Shown: positions 36,841-45,320, numbered from the stretch's first letter. The stretch is 64,000 bases of DNA from Aurantibacter aestuarii (GCF_003008425.1 NZ_PXOQ01000006.1:62001-126000), one strand, 5' to 3'. Notes: generated from the letters alone by a model not told the origin. Made by a program: numbers and translations.

Positions 36841-37644
36841 ATGAAACAGACTTACTTCTATATTATTCTATTATACTTTTTCTCTGTAACACTGGGTTTT
36901 TCTCAATCTATAAATCGTCAAGAGATTAATGGACAGATATTTTTTAATCTAGCTGAAAAAGATGGTATAACGGTTTTTAATTTATCTTCAAATAAAGGAA
37001 CTATAACAGATGAAGAAGGAAAGTTCGTAATTCAGGTTGCAGAAAAAGACGTTTTAGAATTTTCATCATTATTAATACAAAATCAAAAAATAACAATTAC
37101 CGAAAAAGATTTAAAAAACAAGTCTATTAAAGTTTTTCTAGTAGAACTGGTAAATAACTTAGATGAAGTTACAGTTTTAGAAGATGGCTTGTCTGGAGAT
37201 TTAGATAAAGATGTTGAAGATATTGAGGTGTTTAATACTGATATAGATGTTGGTTTAAATTCTATTGATATGAGTAAAGATCAATTTTCTGCAGACTATA
37301 AAACAGCTGCAGATAATATTATAACAAGACAGGGACAATTTTACAACATGGCAGATGGTATGGCAATTGTTAAACTAGTGGCTGGATTATTTAAAAGCGA
37401 TAAAAAAGAAATAGAAAGACGACAAGAAGCTAACGAATTAAGAATAAAAGCTTTAAAACTTGAAAATAAATATTCTACCAACTACTACATAGCAAATTTT
37501 AATATTCCCGAAGACAGTGTTCAGGAATTTATTGCTTATGCTGAAAAAGATTTGGATCATAATTTATTATTAAGAGGTAAAGAACTACATCTAATTGAAT
37601 ACCTAAACATGAAAAGTAAAATGTTTTTGGAAGAAAAGAAATAA
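36841..37644 (+). CDS. CarboxypepD-like domain protein, secreted, unknown role (copy 1)
   Basis: The 267-residue protein has a signal peptide (about residues 1-21, ending GFSQS) and a CarboxypepD-like beta domain (about 24-100, with NLSSNKGTITDEEGKFVIQV). A helical, charged C-terminal half follows (KEIERRQEANELRIKALKLE). It is similar in layout to the next gene, sharing the IxGxI…D-G-I-x-V start, the VNNLDEVTV / VNDLDEVTL junction and a helical end, so the two look like a divergent tandem pair. It is the first gene of a run of four on the plus strand. Function is unknown. Confidence 0.72.
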   Translation: MKQTYFYIILLYFFSVTLGFSQSINRQEINGQIFFNLAEKDGITVFNLSSNKGTITDEEGKFVIQVAEKDVLEFSSLLIQNQKITITEKDLKNKSIKVFLVELVNNLDEVTVLEDGLSGDLDKDVEDIEVFNTDIDVGLNSIDMSKDQFSADYKTAADNIITRQGQFYNMADGMAIVKLVAGLFKSDKKEIERRQEANELRIKALKLENKYSTNYYIANFNIPEDSVQEFIAYAEKDLDHNLLLRGKELHLIEYLNMKSKMFLEEKK

Positions 37645-37647
37645 GAG

Positions 37648-38430
37648 ATGAAATATGTTTTTATTATCTTTTTTATAATACCAATTTTAGGTAGTAGTCA
37701 AATCATAGAAATTTCTGGTAAAATAGAAGGGAAAGATGATCTTGATGGTATTCATGTAATTAATAAAACTTCAAATTATTACGCTGTAACAACTGTAACT
37801 GGAGATTTTAAAATAAAAGTAAAAACTAACGACACGATTGTGTTTTCTTCAATTTTATATAAATTAAAAGAAGTTGTTGTGACACCTATTATCTATAAGA
37901 GTAAATACTTGTCTACTGTTTTAGAGACATTTGTAAATGATCTAGATGAGGTAACCCTTGGAAAAGTTTTAACGGGAAATTTAAGTCTTGATGTGGCAAA
38001 CCAAGGTAATAAAAAGCAAATTAATTTTGCAGATGTTGGTATCCCTGGCTATACTGGTAAACCTCTAACTCAAAGTGCTAGACGTTTAAAAGAGGCCTCT
38101 AACTTTATGCCTACAGTCGGTGGTGGTTTTGGAGGTGGTGGGGTTGGTTTGCAAATAAACCCCATAATTAATGCCATAACAGGAAGAACTAAAGAATTAA
38201 AACAACGCGTTTTACTAGAAAATAAAACATCACTTTTAGAGAAAATTAAATCTCAATTTGCTGCAACTTTTTTTGAATCTTATGAGTTACCTGAAGATAA
38301 AAGAGAAGAGTTCTTTTTGTATTGCTCAGACCAGCCCAATTTTATTGCCCAAACCAGAACTTTAGATCTAAACACTGTTTTATTTCTTGAAAAGTATTAT
38401 GCCTTATATTTGCAGCAAATTAATAAATAG
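37648..38430 (+). CDS. CarboxypepD-like domain protein, secreted, unknown role (copy 2)
   Basis: The 260-residue protein has a signal peptide (1-17, LGSSQ) and a CarboxypepD-like domain (about 22-100). VNDLDEVTLGKVLTGNLSLD follows, then a Gly-rich hinge (VGGGFGGGGVGLQ) and a helical C-terminus that includes FFLYCSDQPNF. Compare FIAYAEKDLDH in copy 1. It starts 3 bases after copy 1. Pairing with copy 1 and the downstream DUF6702 and M1 peptidase genes suggests one transcript. Confidence 0.72.
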   Translation: MKYVFIIFFIIPILGSSQIIEISGKIEGKDDLDGIHVINKTSNYYAVTTVTGDFKIKVKTNDTIVFSSILYKLKEVVVTPIIYKSKYLSTVLETFVNDLDEVTLGKVLTGNLSLDVANQGNKKQINFADVGIPGYTGKPLTQSARRLKEASNFMPTVGGGFGGGGVGLQINPIINAITGRTKELKQRVLLENKTSLLEKIKSQFAATFFESYELPEDKREEFFLYCSDQPNFIAQTRTLDLNTVLFLEKYYALYLQQINK

Positions 38431-38482
38431 AAAGTATTCGGAATACTTTTTGTTATTAGTTTAAAACTAATTAATAATTTAC

Positions 38483-38989
38483 ATGAAATTCCTTCACAAA
38501 CTAATCCTAATTACAGGTTTTACTTTATTATTTACTTCTGTAGCACTTCACAAATATTATGTAAGTATAACAGAAATTGAGTATGTCAAAGAAAAAAAAT
38601 CGGTGCAAATTATTACAAGAATTTTTATAGACGATTTTGAGCGTTTATTACGAGAACGTTATGATGATGCTATTAGATTAGATAGCGGTAAAGATGAAAA
38701 AGAAATTGATAAAGTGATTAACAAATACATTTTATCCAAAATGCCAATAGAAATTAATGGTGTATTACAAACACCAATTTATATTGGTAAAGAATACGAT
38801 GATGATATACTTTACATTTATTATGAGATTGAAAATATTTCAGAAATAAAAACATTTCATATTGAAAATAAGACGCTTTTTGACTTGTTTGAAGATCAAA
38901 AAAACATTGTTAGAACTAAAATTAATGGACGTAATAAGACTTTTATCTTAATTCCTCAAAACGATAAAGGAATGTTAAACTTTAATTAA
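38483..38989 (+). CDS. DUF6702 family exported protein
   Basis: The 168-residue protein has an N-terminal signal or anchor (about residues 5-22) followed by HKYYVSITEIEYVKEKKSVQI and IDDFERLLRERYDD. This is the pattern of DUF6702 proteins, which occur beside M1 peptidases in Flavobacteriia. The fold looks like a single beta-sandwich. No catalytic motif is seen. It lies 52 bp after copy 2 and 60 bp before the M1 peptidase. Confidence 0.8.
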   Translation: MKFLHKLILITGFTLLFTSVALHKYYVSITEIEYVKEKKSVQIITRIFIDDFERLLRERYDDAIRLDSGKDEKEIDKVINKYILSKMPIEINGVLQTPIYIGKEYDDDILYIYYEIENISEIKTFHIENKTLFDLFEDQKNIVRTKINGRNKTFILIPQNDKGMLNFN

Positions 38990-39049
38990 CATTATACCAA
39001 TCTCTTAAATAGTGTTAAATTCACGCGATTAAGTAACTAAATTTATAAA

Positions 39050-41350
39050 ATGAAAGCATTTAAGTATCTACTACTTTCTGTTTTATTCGTATCTGCTACT
39101 GCTATAGCACAAGACGAACAACAAAAGAAAGAACCACAACCAAGTCATTCAAACACCAACAAGTTTAGACAACTTTACCAAGAGTTTTCTACGCCAAACG
39201 AGTATAGAGCAGCGTCTGGAGCTCCAGGTCATGCTTATTACCAACAACAGGCAGATTACAAAATGGATATTGTTATAGATGATGTAAAAGCAAAACTTTT
39301 TGGAGAAGAAACGATTACTTACACAAACAATTCACCAGACGTGTTAAAATACCTTTGGGTACAATTAGACCAGAATGTTAGAGCAAAAGATTCTAAGTCG
39401 CCTTTAATTGAAGGTAGTGGTGTACGACAAGTACAACAAGCTTCTTCATTTGCAAAAGACTTTTTAGGAGAACCTTTTGAAGGTGGTTTTAATATTGAAT
39501 TTGTTAAAGATAAAAATGGTAAACCATTACCTCACACTATTAACAGAACAATGATGCGAGTTGAATTACCAGAACCAATGAAAACTGGTGATAAATTTTC
39601 ATTTTCTATTAAATGGAATTATAATATAAACGATTACATTAAAGATGGTGGGCGTTCAGGTTTTGAATATTTCCCAGAAGATGATAACCGTTTATATGTT
39701 ATTGCTCAATTCTATCCAAGAATGGCAGTATACAATGATGTAGAAGGATGGCAAAACTCTCAATTCTGGGGACGTGATGAGTTTGCGTTGCCATTTGGAG
39801 ATTTTGATGTTAATATTACTGTGCCAGAAGATCATATTTTAGATGCTACAGGTGTGTTAACTAATCGCAAAGATGTGTTTTCAGATAAAATGATGGAGCG
39901 TTACGAAAAGGCTAAAAAATCTTATGATGAGCCGGTTGTAATTGTTACTCAAAAAGAAGCTGAAAAAGCTGAAAAGAAAAAAGCAACTAAAACTAAAACT
40001 TGGAAATTTAGTGCAAAAAACGTTCGTGATTATGGATTTGCGACTTCTCGTAAATTTATTTTTGACATGATGGCTGTTAAAATAGGAGACAAAGATGTTA
40101 TGGCAGTGTCATTATATCCTAAAGAAGGAAACCCACTATGGGAAGACTGGTCTACTAAAGCAGTTGCAAGTACTCTAAAGTCTTATTCTCGTATGACATT
40201 CGATTATCCTTACCATAAAGCTATTTCAGTACATGCAAGACAGCAAGGTATGGAGTATCCAATGATTTGTTGGAATTATGGTCGTCCGGAAAAAGATGGT
40301 TCTTATGACGATAGAACTAAATACGGAATGATGAGTGTAATAATACATGAAGTTGGACATAACTTTTTCCCAATGATTGTAAATAGTGACGAGCGCCAGT
40401 GGACATGGATGGATGAAGGATTAAATACTTTTGTGCAATATGTAGCAGAACAGGATTTTGGTGAGTGGTATCCAAAAGCATTATCTAAAGGCGATGCAAA
40501 GTATCCATCACGTCGTGGTCCAGCAGCAAAAATAGTGTCTTATATGGGTGGCGATCAAAATTATATTGCACCAATAATGTCTAAAGGTTTAAATACCTAC
40601 CAGTTTGGAAATAATGCTTATGGAAAACCAGCAACAGGTTTAAATATTTTAAGAGAAACTATTATGGGACGTGAGTTGTTTGACTATGCGTTTAGAGAAT
40701 ATGCTAACCGTTGGATGTTTAAACATCCTACACCAGAAGATTTCTTTAGAACTATGGAAGATGCTTCTGCGGTAGATTTAGATTGGTTCTGGAGAGGTTG
40801 GTTCTATACTACAGATTATACAGATATTGCTATTAAAGAAGTAAAAACCTTTAAAGTAGCCGAAACGCCAAAAGATATGGTGAAAAACATGGCACAACGT
40901 TATAATATGGCAGAAAAAGATATTCCTGCGTTAGTTTATATGGTTGAAGAAGGTAGTGATGAAGATAAGATGTCTAATAAAGCTAATGTATTAGATAATT
41001 CTCAGTCTTTAAAATCTTACGTCATGGATAACTTTACACCAGCAGAGCGTAAAAGTTTAAAAAATCCTAAGTATTTCTATAATGTGACTTTTGAAAAACC
41101 AGGACCATTAGTAATGCCAATTATTGTAGAGTATACTTACGAAGATGGTACTAAAATGACAGAAACTTATCCAGCAGAAATCTGGAGATTAAACGATAAA
41201 GAAGTGAGTAAAGCTATAGCTTCTGAAAAGAAAATAGTAAGCATCATGGTAGATCCTAACGAGGAAACTGCAGATGTGGATACAACAAATAATTCATGGC
41301 CAGCAAAAGCTGAAATGAGCGAATTTGATAAAATGAAGAATAAAAAGTAA
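39050..41350 (+). CDS. M1 family metallopeptidase
   Basis: The 766-residue exported protein (signal peptide 1-20, ending AIAQ) has the M1 zinc site HEVGH at 433-437 and the third ligand Glu456 after exactly 18 residues (WTWMDEGLNTF). The usual upstream GxMEN substrate motif is replaced by QGMEYPMICW. A Lys-rich insert of about 40 residues lies near 300-330. It probably trims peptides in the periplasm or at the surface. It ends the run begun at 36841, closed by a terminator. Confidence 0.92.
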   Translation: MKAFKYLLLSVLFVSATAIAQDEQQKKEPQPSHSNTNKFRQLYQEFSTPNEYRAASGAPGHAYYQQQADYKMDIVIDDVKAKLFGEETITYTNNSPDVLKYLWVQLDQNVRAKDSKSPLIEGSGVRQVQQASSFAKDFLGEPFEGGFNIEFVKDKNGKPLPHTINRTMMRVELPEPMKTGDKFSFSIKWNYNINDYIKDGGRSGFEYFPEDDNRLYVIAQFYPRMAVYNDVEGWQNSQFWGRDEFALPFGDFDVNITVPEDHILDATGVLTNRKDVFSDKMMERYEKAKKSYDEPVVIVTQKEAEKAEKKKATKTKTWKFSAKNVRDYGFATSRKFIFDMMAVKIGDKDVMAVSLYPKEGNPLWEDWSTKAVASTLKSYSRMTFDYPYHKAISVHARQQGMEYPMICWNYGRPEKDGSYDDRTKYGMMSVIIHEVGHNFFPMIVNSDERQWTWMDEGLNTFVQYVAEQDFGEWYPKALSKGDAKYPSRRGPAAKIVSYMGGDQNYIAPIMSKGLNTYQFGNNAYGKPATGLNILRETIMGRELFDYAFREYANRWMFKHPTPEDFFRTMEDASAVDLDWFWRGWFYTTDYTDIAIKEVKTFKVAETPKDMVKNMAQRYNMAEKDIPALVYMVEEGSDEDKMSNKANVLDNSQSLKSYVMDNFTPAERKSLKNPKYFYNVTFEKPGPLVMPIIVEYTYEDGTKMTETYPAEIWRLNDKEVSKAIASEKKIVSIMVDPNEETADVDTTNNSWPAKAEMSEFDKMKNKK

Positions 41351-41381
41351 ACCTAATAATTGATTGTTTACTTAATAAGTT

Positions 41382-41409
41382 AAAAGCCGACAAATTTTGT
41401 CGGCTTTTT
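41382..41409 (+). terminator. Terminator after the M1 peptidase gene
   Basis: AAAGCCGACAAA pairs with TTTGTCGGCTTT and is followed by T. Confidence 0.9.
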
Positions 41410-41412
41410 CAT

Positions 41413-41439
41413 TTGTATCAAAACATCTTACTATATTTG
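41413..41439 (+). promoter_or_regulatory. Probable tatA promoter
   Basis: TATATTTG at 41432-41439 equals the -7 box of both tRNA genes. TTG lies at 41413-41415, with a 16-base spacer. The box ends only 4 bases before the GTG start of tatA, so initiation would give a leaderless or nearly leaderless mRNA. Confidence 0.6.
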
Positions 41440-41443
41440 TAGC

Positions 41444-41731
41444 GTGATACATGCAACAACATTATTATTTATAAGCGGTGGTGAAATAGGATTTATTTTA
41501 CTTATCGTGGTTATGGTGTTTGGTGCCGATAAAATTCCTGAAATTGCTCGTGGTTTAGGAAAAGGGATCAAACAGGTGAAGAATGCCACGAACGATATTA
41601 AATATGAGATCACTAAAAGTGTTGAAAAACAAGTTGGCGATACTAATGTTACTAAAGACATTAACGACGAACTAAACAAAGTTAAAGACGACTTAGAAGA
41701 ATTTACAGGCTCGGTAAGACGAAAAATGTAA
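41444..41731 (+). CDS. tatA: Sec-independent translocase TatA/TatE family protein
   Basis: The 95-residue protein has a short N-terminal membrane helix (GEIGFILLIVVMVFG) and then the FGADKIPEIARGLGKGIKQVK amphipathic hinge with the conserved FG. A charged helical tail follows. It forms the pore of the twin-arginine pathway with TatC, which is not in the window. The start is a GTG at 41444. No ATG exists upstream in frame, and the next Met lies inside the membrane helix. The promoter box directly upstream suggests a leaderless start. Confidence 0.9.
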   Translation: MIHATTLLFISGGEIGFILLIVVMVFGADKIPEIARGLGKGIKQVKNATNDIKYEITKSVEKQVGDTNVTKDINDELNKVKDDLEEFTGSVRRKM

Positions 41732-41775
41732 GTAGAAAAATATTTCTCACAAAAGTAAAATAGAGTGCAATTGAA

Positions 41776-42117
41776 ATGAAAAAAAAATTACATAAAATTT
41801 TTCTGATACTTATTGGAATTCTTTTAGTAGGAAAAATATCAAATTGGTTTTTGAATTACAGTGAAGAAATAAATCAAATTCTAAACGCGGGAATGTTTAC
41901 TCTAATAGGAACCGCATACGTAGTTGGAGGTTTTGGTTGGAACAAAAAATTGGTTAATGTAATTTTTTTGATTTGTGGAGTTTATTTAATTGTAATGAAT
42001 TTCATAGAAGATTTCGATTTAAAATCAATTATCGGAATAGTTTGTCTGGTAATACCAATGATAATTGCAAGATTTTCATCAGATGAAACAGAAGAAAATG
42101 AATTTGTTGGAAAGTAA
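41776..42117 (+). CDS. Small multi-pass membrane protein, unknown
   Basis: The 113-residue protein has about four hydrophobic segments (roughly 8-24, 36-52, 60-76 and 80-98) and an acidic tail DETEENEFVGK. I do not recognise a family. It is 44 bp after tatA on the same strand and may be read through from it, but the AT-rich codon use and lack of a link to Tat functions argue for independence. The 160 bp after it hold no gene or clear terminator. Confidence 0.55.
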   Translation: MKKKLHKIFLILIGILLVGKISNWFLNYSEEINQILNAGMFTLIGTAYVVGGFGWNKKLVNVIFLICGVYLIVMNFIEDFDLKSIIGIVCLVIPMIIARFSSDETEENEFVGK

Positions 42118-42276
42118 AAATACTAAATCTAATACTTTATAATCGCAATAATGCTAATTTAACAATTTTTGGATTTAATCTAAGTTTATAATGCTGCTTC
42201 TAAATCTAAAAATTCTGTACATTAACCCATTGCTTATAGTAAAACAATATCTTTAGAAATCTTGTTTAGTGGTTTT

Positions 42277-42918
42277 TTATTTTTTACGGCTTATTGTTAA
42301 TCCATCACGAATAGGTAAAAGTACAGTCTCTACACGTGGATCATTTTTAAGAAGCTCGTTATAATCTAAAAGTACTTTGGTAGAAATATCCTTATCCTTT
42401 AAAGGTTCCACCACTTTTCCATGCCATAATACATTATCAGAAAGTATAATACCACTAGGATTAAGTTGGTCTATAATTAAATTGAAGTAATTAACATAGT
42501 TGGGTTTATCGGCATCAATAAAAACCAAGTCAAATTTACTTTCCAATTTCGGTATAATATCTAATGCGCTACCAATATGTTGGTAGATTTGAGAACCAAA
42601 CCCAGACAAGTCAAAATACTTACGTTGGAAGTCTTCTAACTCTTCATTAATATCTATGGTGTGTATTTCGCCATCTTTTTGTAAACCTTCCGCTAAACAC
42701 AGCGTAGCATAACCGGTAAAGGTCCCTAATTCTAATATGGTTTTTGGGCGTACTAGTTTAGAAATCATACTTAATACACGACCTTGATAAGGTCCAGAAA
42801 GCATAATCGGTTGTAATATTTTCTGGTAGGTTTCACGCGTTAATTGCTGCAATAATTCGGGTTCATTTTCAGAATGTGCCACAACGTATTCGTCTAATTT
42901 TTCTGGTAGGAAGTACAT
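42277..42918 (-). CDS. Class I O-methyltransferase
   Basis: The 213-residue protein matches the caffeoyl-CoA O-methyltransferase-type family in bacteria (MT3): ILELGTFTGYATLCLAEGL (SAM motif I), IHTIDINEEL, FDLVFIDADKPNYVNYF (metal-binding Asp) and ILSDNVLWHG (Asp-Asn). The activity is probably Mg-dependent methylation of a catechol-like hydroxyl. The substrate is unknown. Its neighbours encode aromatic-amino-acid breakdown, which may or may not be coincidence. A repeat cluster lies directly upstream (42981-43144). Confidence 0.9.
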   Translation of the reverse strand: MYFLPEKLDEYVVAHSENEPELLQQLTRETYQKILQPIMLSGPYQGRVLSMISKLVRPKTILELGTFTGYATLCLAEGLQKDGEIHTIDINEELEDFQRKYFDLSGFGSQIYQHIGSALDIIPKLESKFDLVFIDADKPNYVNYFNLIIDQLNPSGIILSDNVLWHGKVVEPLKDKDISTKVLLDYNELLKNDPRVETVLLPIRDGLTISRKK

Positions 42919-42980
42919 AGTTTAATAAAATAATTCAAATTTAAGAATTTTTAAGCCTTTAGTCTAATTTACCTTATTTA

Positions 42981-43102
42981 GTCATTTCGAAGAGTAGAGA
43001 ATCGTTAAATCAGCGGAATAAATCACATAAAACATATAAAAACAGGATCTCAATAAAGCTTTTAAGAGCAACGAATGTGATGTCTCAATACTTCGACATG
43101 AC
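42981..43102. repeat. Inverted-repeat element without a gene
   Basis: GTCATTTCGAAG at the left (42981-43003) and the complement-strand GTCATGTCGAAG at the right (43079-43102) form imperfect inverted arms of about 24 bases, enclosing about 75 bp of non-coding sequence. The arms belong to the same family as those around the GIY-YIG gene next door. Confidence 0.65.
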
Positions 43103-43120
43103 TATAAAACTATATTGGTT

Positions 43121-43535
43121 GTCATTTCGACGTTAGGAGAAATCGCACAAGTATATTAATTTTAAATAATTTCATTATTTAGTGTTTCCCATTTCGGATT
43201 GAAATTACTAATTAATAAGTTCTTCTTTTCTCTGCGCCATTTTTTTAATTGTTTTTCTCTGTATATAGCATCTTTAGGATAATTAAAGCCTTCATAATAT
43301 ATTAAATAGATACAATTATATTTACCTGCGAACGATTTTTTGGCATTGTTACTGTCAAAATAATGTTGAGCTAATCTGTTTTGAATATTATTTGTAACTC
43401 CAATATATAGCGTTGTTCTGTATTCATTAGTGACGATGTAGACAAAATAATTATAAAGCATAACTTAGATTTTATGTTAATATAGTTACTTGTACAAAAA
43501 TCAAATAATGTGATGTCTCCATACGTCGACATGAC
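43121..43535. mobile_element. Putative GIY-YIG cassette bounded by 24-bp inverted repeats
   Basis: The left arm 43121-43144 (GTCATTTCGACG...) and the complement of the right arm 43512-43535 (GTCATGTCGACG...) match at 20 of 24 positions. The small GIY-YIG gene sits between them with 17 and 50 bp of spacer. No target-site duplication is evident. Mobility is an inference from structure. Confidence 0.5.
43162..43461 (-). CDS. Small GIY-YIG nuclease domain protein (A)
   Basis: The 99-residue protein is a single GIY-YIG domain of the UvrC/Slx1 N-terminal type: FVYIVTN and LYIGVTNNIQNRLAQH (Tyr and Arg of the catalytic site), then AIYREKQLKKWRREKK with the metal-binding Glu. There is no DNA-binding domain beyond the basic helix. 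The natural substrate of these stand-alone proteins is unknown. It is enclosed by inverted repeats, and a different GIY-YIG gene lies at 46257. It is not related to the kynurenine genes around it. Confidence 0.9.
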   Translation of the reverse strand: MLYNYFVYIVTNEYRTTLYIGVTNNIQNRLAQHYFDSNNAKKSFAGKYNCIYLIYYEGFNYPKDAIYREKQLKKWRREKKNLLISNFNPKWETLNNEII

Positions 43536-43563
43536 AACTCAACAAAGTGTTTTATAAATAACC

Positions 43564-44649
43564 TTACCCCAAAATTCTTTTCACTAATTTATCTTTAGCA
43601 GCTTGGTCATCGCCACATAACCATTGAATAACGTTGTCTTCCCAAATAGCATCACGCTCCACTTTAGTAATAATAGAACGGTCTATAGCTAAATCTAAAA
43701 TTTTACCAGGATAAGAAGCTTGTTTTTCACTTTCCATTTCACCTAAAGGATAAGGATCATCTAAGCCCATAAGGACTTGCTTAGAACCTTGATTTTTAAT
43801 TAAAAGCTGTAAACCACCAGTGTCATGCACTAAGGTGTCAAAAAAGATGTTTTTATGTCCTACGGCTTTTCTAGGGTGACTTTTGCCTTCAAATAAATCG
43901 GGTCTACCATCAAAACCTTGAATACGACGTCCTAAATTTATTTGTGCTAATTGTCCACCATGCGCAAAACAAGTTCGCATATTTGGATATTTATCTTGAT
44001 AACCATTTAAAGTTAAAAAATGATAGGCATCTGCACATTGTGCCAACATCCAAATTAAATGAAAACGCCAAGAAGTGTTTTCTAATTTTATAAATTTCTC
44101 ACCATCGTATGGGTGAATTTCTACTGCTAAATTGTACTTGTTAGCCAATTCAAAAATAGGCTCATTTTCTTCATCAAAAATACATCGCCACGTTCCAATA
44201 GTATCCATGTAATGTGTTGGCAGGCATAATAATTGCATACCTAATTCTTCAACACAACGTTCAATTTCCCAACAAGCACCGCGTACAAAACCCGGATGCA
44301 CCACAAAACCAGTTGTAAATTTACTAGGGTTTTCACGTTGTACTTTTGCGTTAAAATCGTTTTGAAAACGTAAAGCTTGCTTCATTTCTTCCACACGTAA
44401 ACCGTTTCCGTATAACTGAGACAGGTTTAAAACCACCGCATGGTCAATTTTAAAACGCTCCATCCACGCTAACTTTTCATCTAAAAAAAACGACGAATCT
44501 GTAATAGGTCGATTCCAGTCCTTTTGTAACATGTATTTTCGGTCTTTATCAACCCAAAAAATACCTTTATCTTTCATAAACTGAGGGATTTCCTCAGGAT
44601 AAGGTAATAAGTGCGAATGTCCGTTTATTCTTAGTTTACGTTTTTCCAT
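43564..44649 (-). CDS. 2-amino-3-carboxymuconate-6-semialdehyde decarboxylase
   Basis: The 361-residue amidohydrolase fits the ACMSD family: metal-binding HSH in INGHSHLLPYPEE, EIHPYDG, TCFAHGGQL and the Asp in GLDDPYPLGEME. It removes CO2 from ACMS made by the adjacent dioxygenase, directing carbon to 2-aminomuconate rather than to quinolinate and NAD. It is the most downstream kynurenine gene here, 36 bp after the dioxygenase gene on the minus strand. Confidence 0.9.
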   Translation of the reverse strand: MEKRKLRINGHSHLLPYPEEIPQFMKDKGIFWVDKDRKYMLQKDWNRPITDSSFFLDEKLAWMERFKIDHAVVLNLSQLYGNGLRVEEMKQALRFQNDFNAKVQRENPSKFTTGFVVHPGFVRGACWEIERCVEELGMQLLCLPTHYMDTIGTWRCIFDEENEPIFELANKYNLAVEIHPYDGEKFIKLENTSWRFHLIWMLAQCADAYHFLTLNGYQDKYPNMRTCFAHGGQLAQINLGRRIQGFDGRPDLFEGKSHPRKAVGHKNIFFDTLVHDTGGLQLLIKNQGSKQVLMGLDDPYPLGEMESEKQASYPGKILDLAIDRSIITKVERDAIWEDNVIQWLCGDDQAAKDKLVKRILG

Positions 44650-44685
44650 AAGATGTTTAAAACTATTTTAATTTTTGCCTACTGC

Positions 44686-45219
44686 CTAATCAATCTTTAC
44701 TTTATTTGGTGCTTCCATAACATCTCCGCAGTTAGGGCAGGTACGTTTTAGTTGATCACCATAATATTTATCAAAAATTATAGGCATGTCGGTTTCAATA
44801 TTTTTTACTGTAAAATCTTCTTCATACAATTTAGTAGTACAAGATTCGCAAAACCAAAGTAGGGCATCACGCATTCCTTCAGGTCTCTGGTATTCTATAA
44901 CCAAACCAACCGTATTAGCGCCTCGTTGTGGAGAATGTGGTACTTTAGAAGGCAGTAAATAAATATCACCTTCCTTAATATGCACGTCTTTTGGCACACC
45001 ATTATCAATAATTTTAAGCACAATATCGCCTTCAACCTGATAGAAAAATTCTGGCGTTTCATTATAGTGATAATCCTTACGGTTATTTGGTCCGCCAACT
45101 ACCATAACTATAAATTCTCCGTCTTTCCAAACCACTTTATTTCCAACTGGCGGTTTTAAAAGATGACGATTTTCCTCAATCCAGGCTTTAAAATTTAAAG
45201 GAGATACTAAATTACTCAT
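44686..45219 (-). CDS. 3-hydroxyanthranilate 3,4-dioxygenase
   Basis: The 177-residue cupin has the Fe site in NETPEFFYQVEGD and KVPHSPQRGAN. The C-terminal rubredoxin-like second Fe site, CESC and CPNC, is typical of bacterial enzymes of this kind. It opens the ring of 3-hydroxyanthranilate to ACMS. The ACMSD gene follows directly. A long imperfect hairpin lies upstream between it and the SDR gene (45232-45320). Confidence 0.94.
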   Translation of the reverse strand: MSNLVSPLNFKAWIEENRHLLKPPVGNKVVWKDGEFIVMVVGGPNNRKDYHYNETPEFFYQVEGDIVLKIIDNGVPKDVHIKEGDIYLLPSKVPHSPQRGANTVGLVIEYQRPEGMRDALLWFCESCTTKLYEEDFTVKNIETDMPIIFDKYYGDQLKRTCPNCGDVMEAPNKVKID

Positions 45220-45231
45220 AGTTTCATATTT

Positions 45232-45320
45232 TGGGCGTTACCCTAAAGGGTCAGGCTTTCGCAACTCGCTTTTTTAGGTGCAACCTTTCGACTCCGCTCA
45301 AGGTGACGCCTAAAAAGAGC
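45232..45320. repeat. Composite palindromic repeat between dioxygenase and SDR genes
   Basis: GCGTTACCC/GGGTCAGGC form a first small hairpin near 45235-45257. A second, larger imperfect stem pairs about 45268-45287 with 45300-45320 (about 17 of 21 positions), with CGACTCCGCT in the loop. The GACTCCGCTC core is the complement of the GAGCGCAGTC core at 46241. It may act as an mRNA processing or attenuation site. Confidence 0.6.

Noticed and set aside
36841-38430. A single gene split by a frameshift
   Set aside because: Each part has its own signal peptide and full CarboxypepD domain, so they are two tandem paralogue-like genes.
42119-42276. Small gene between the 113-residue membrane protein and the O-methyltransferase
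   Set aside because: No frame with a plausible start, length or motif; also no clear terminator.
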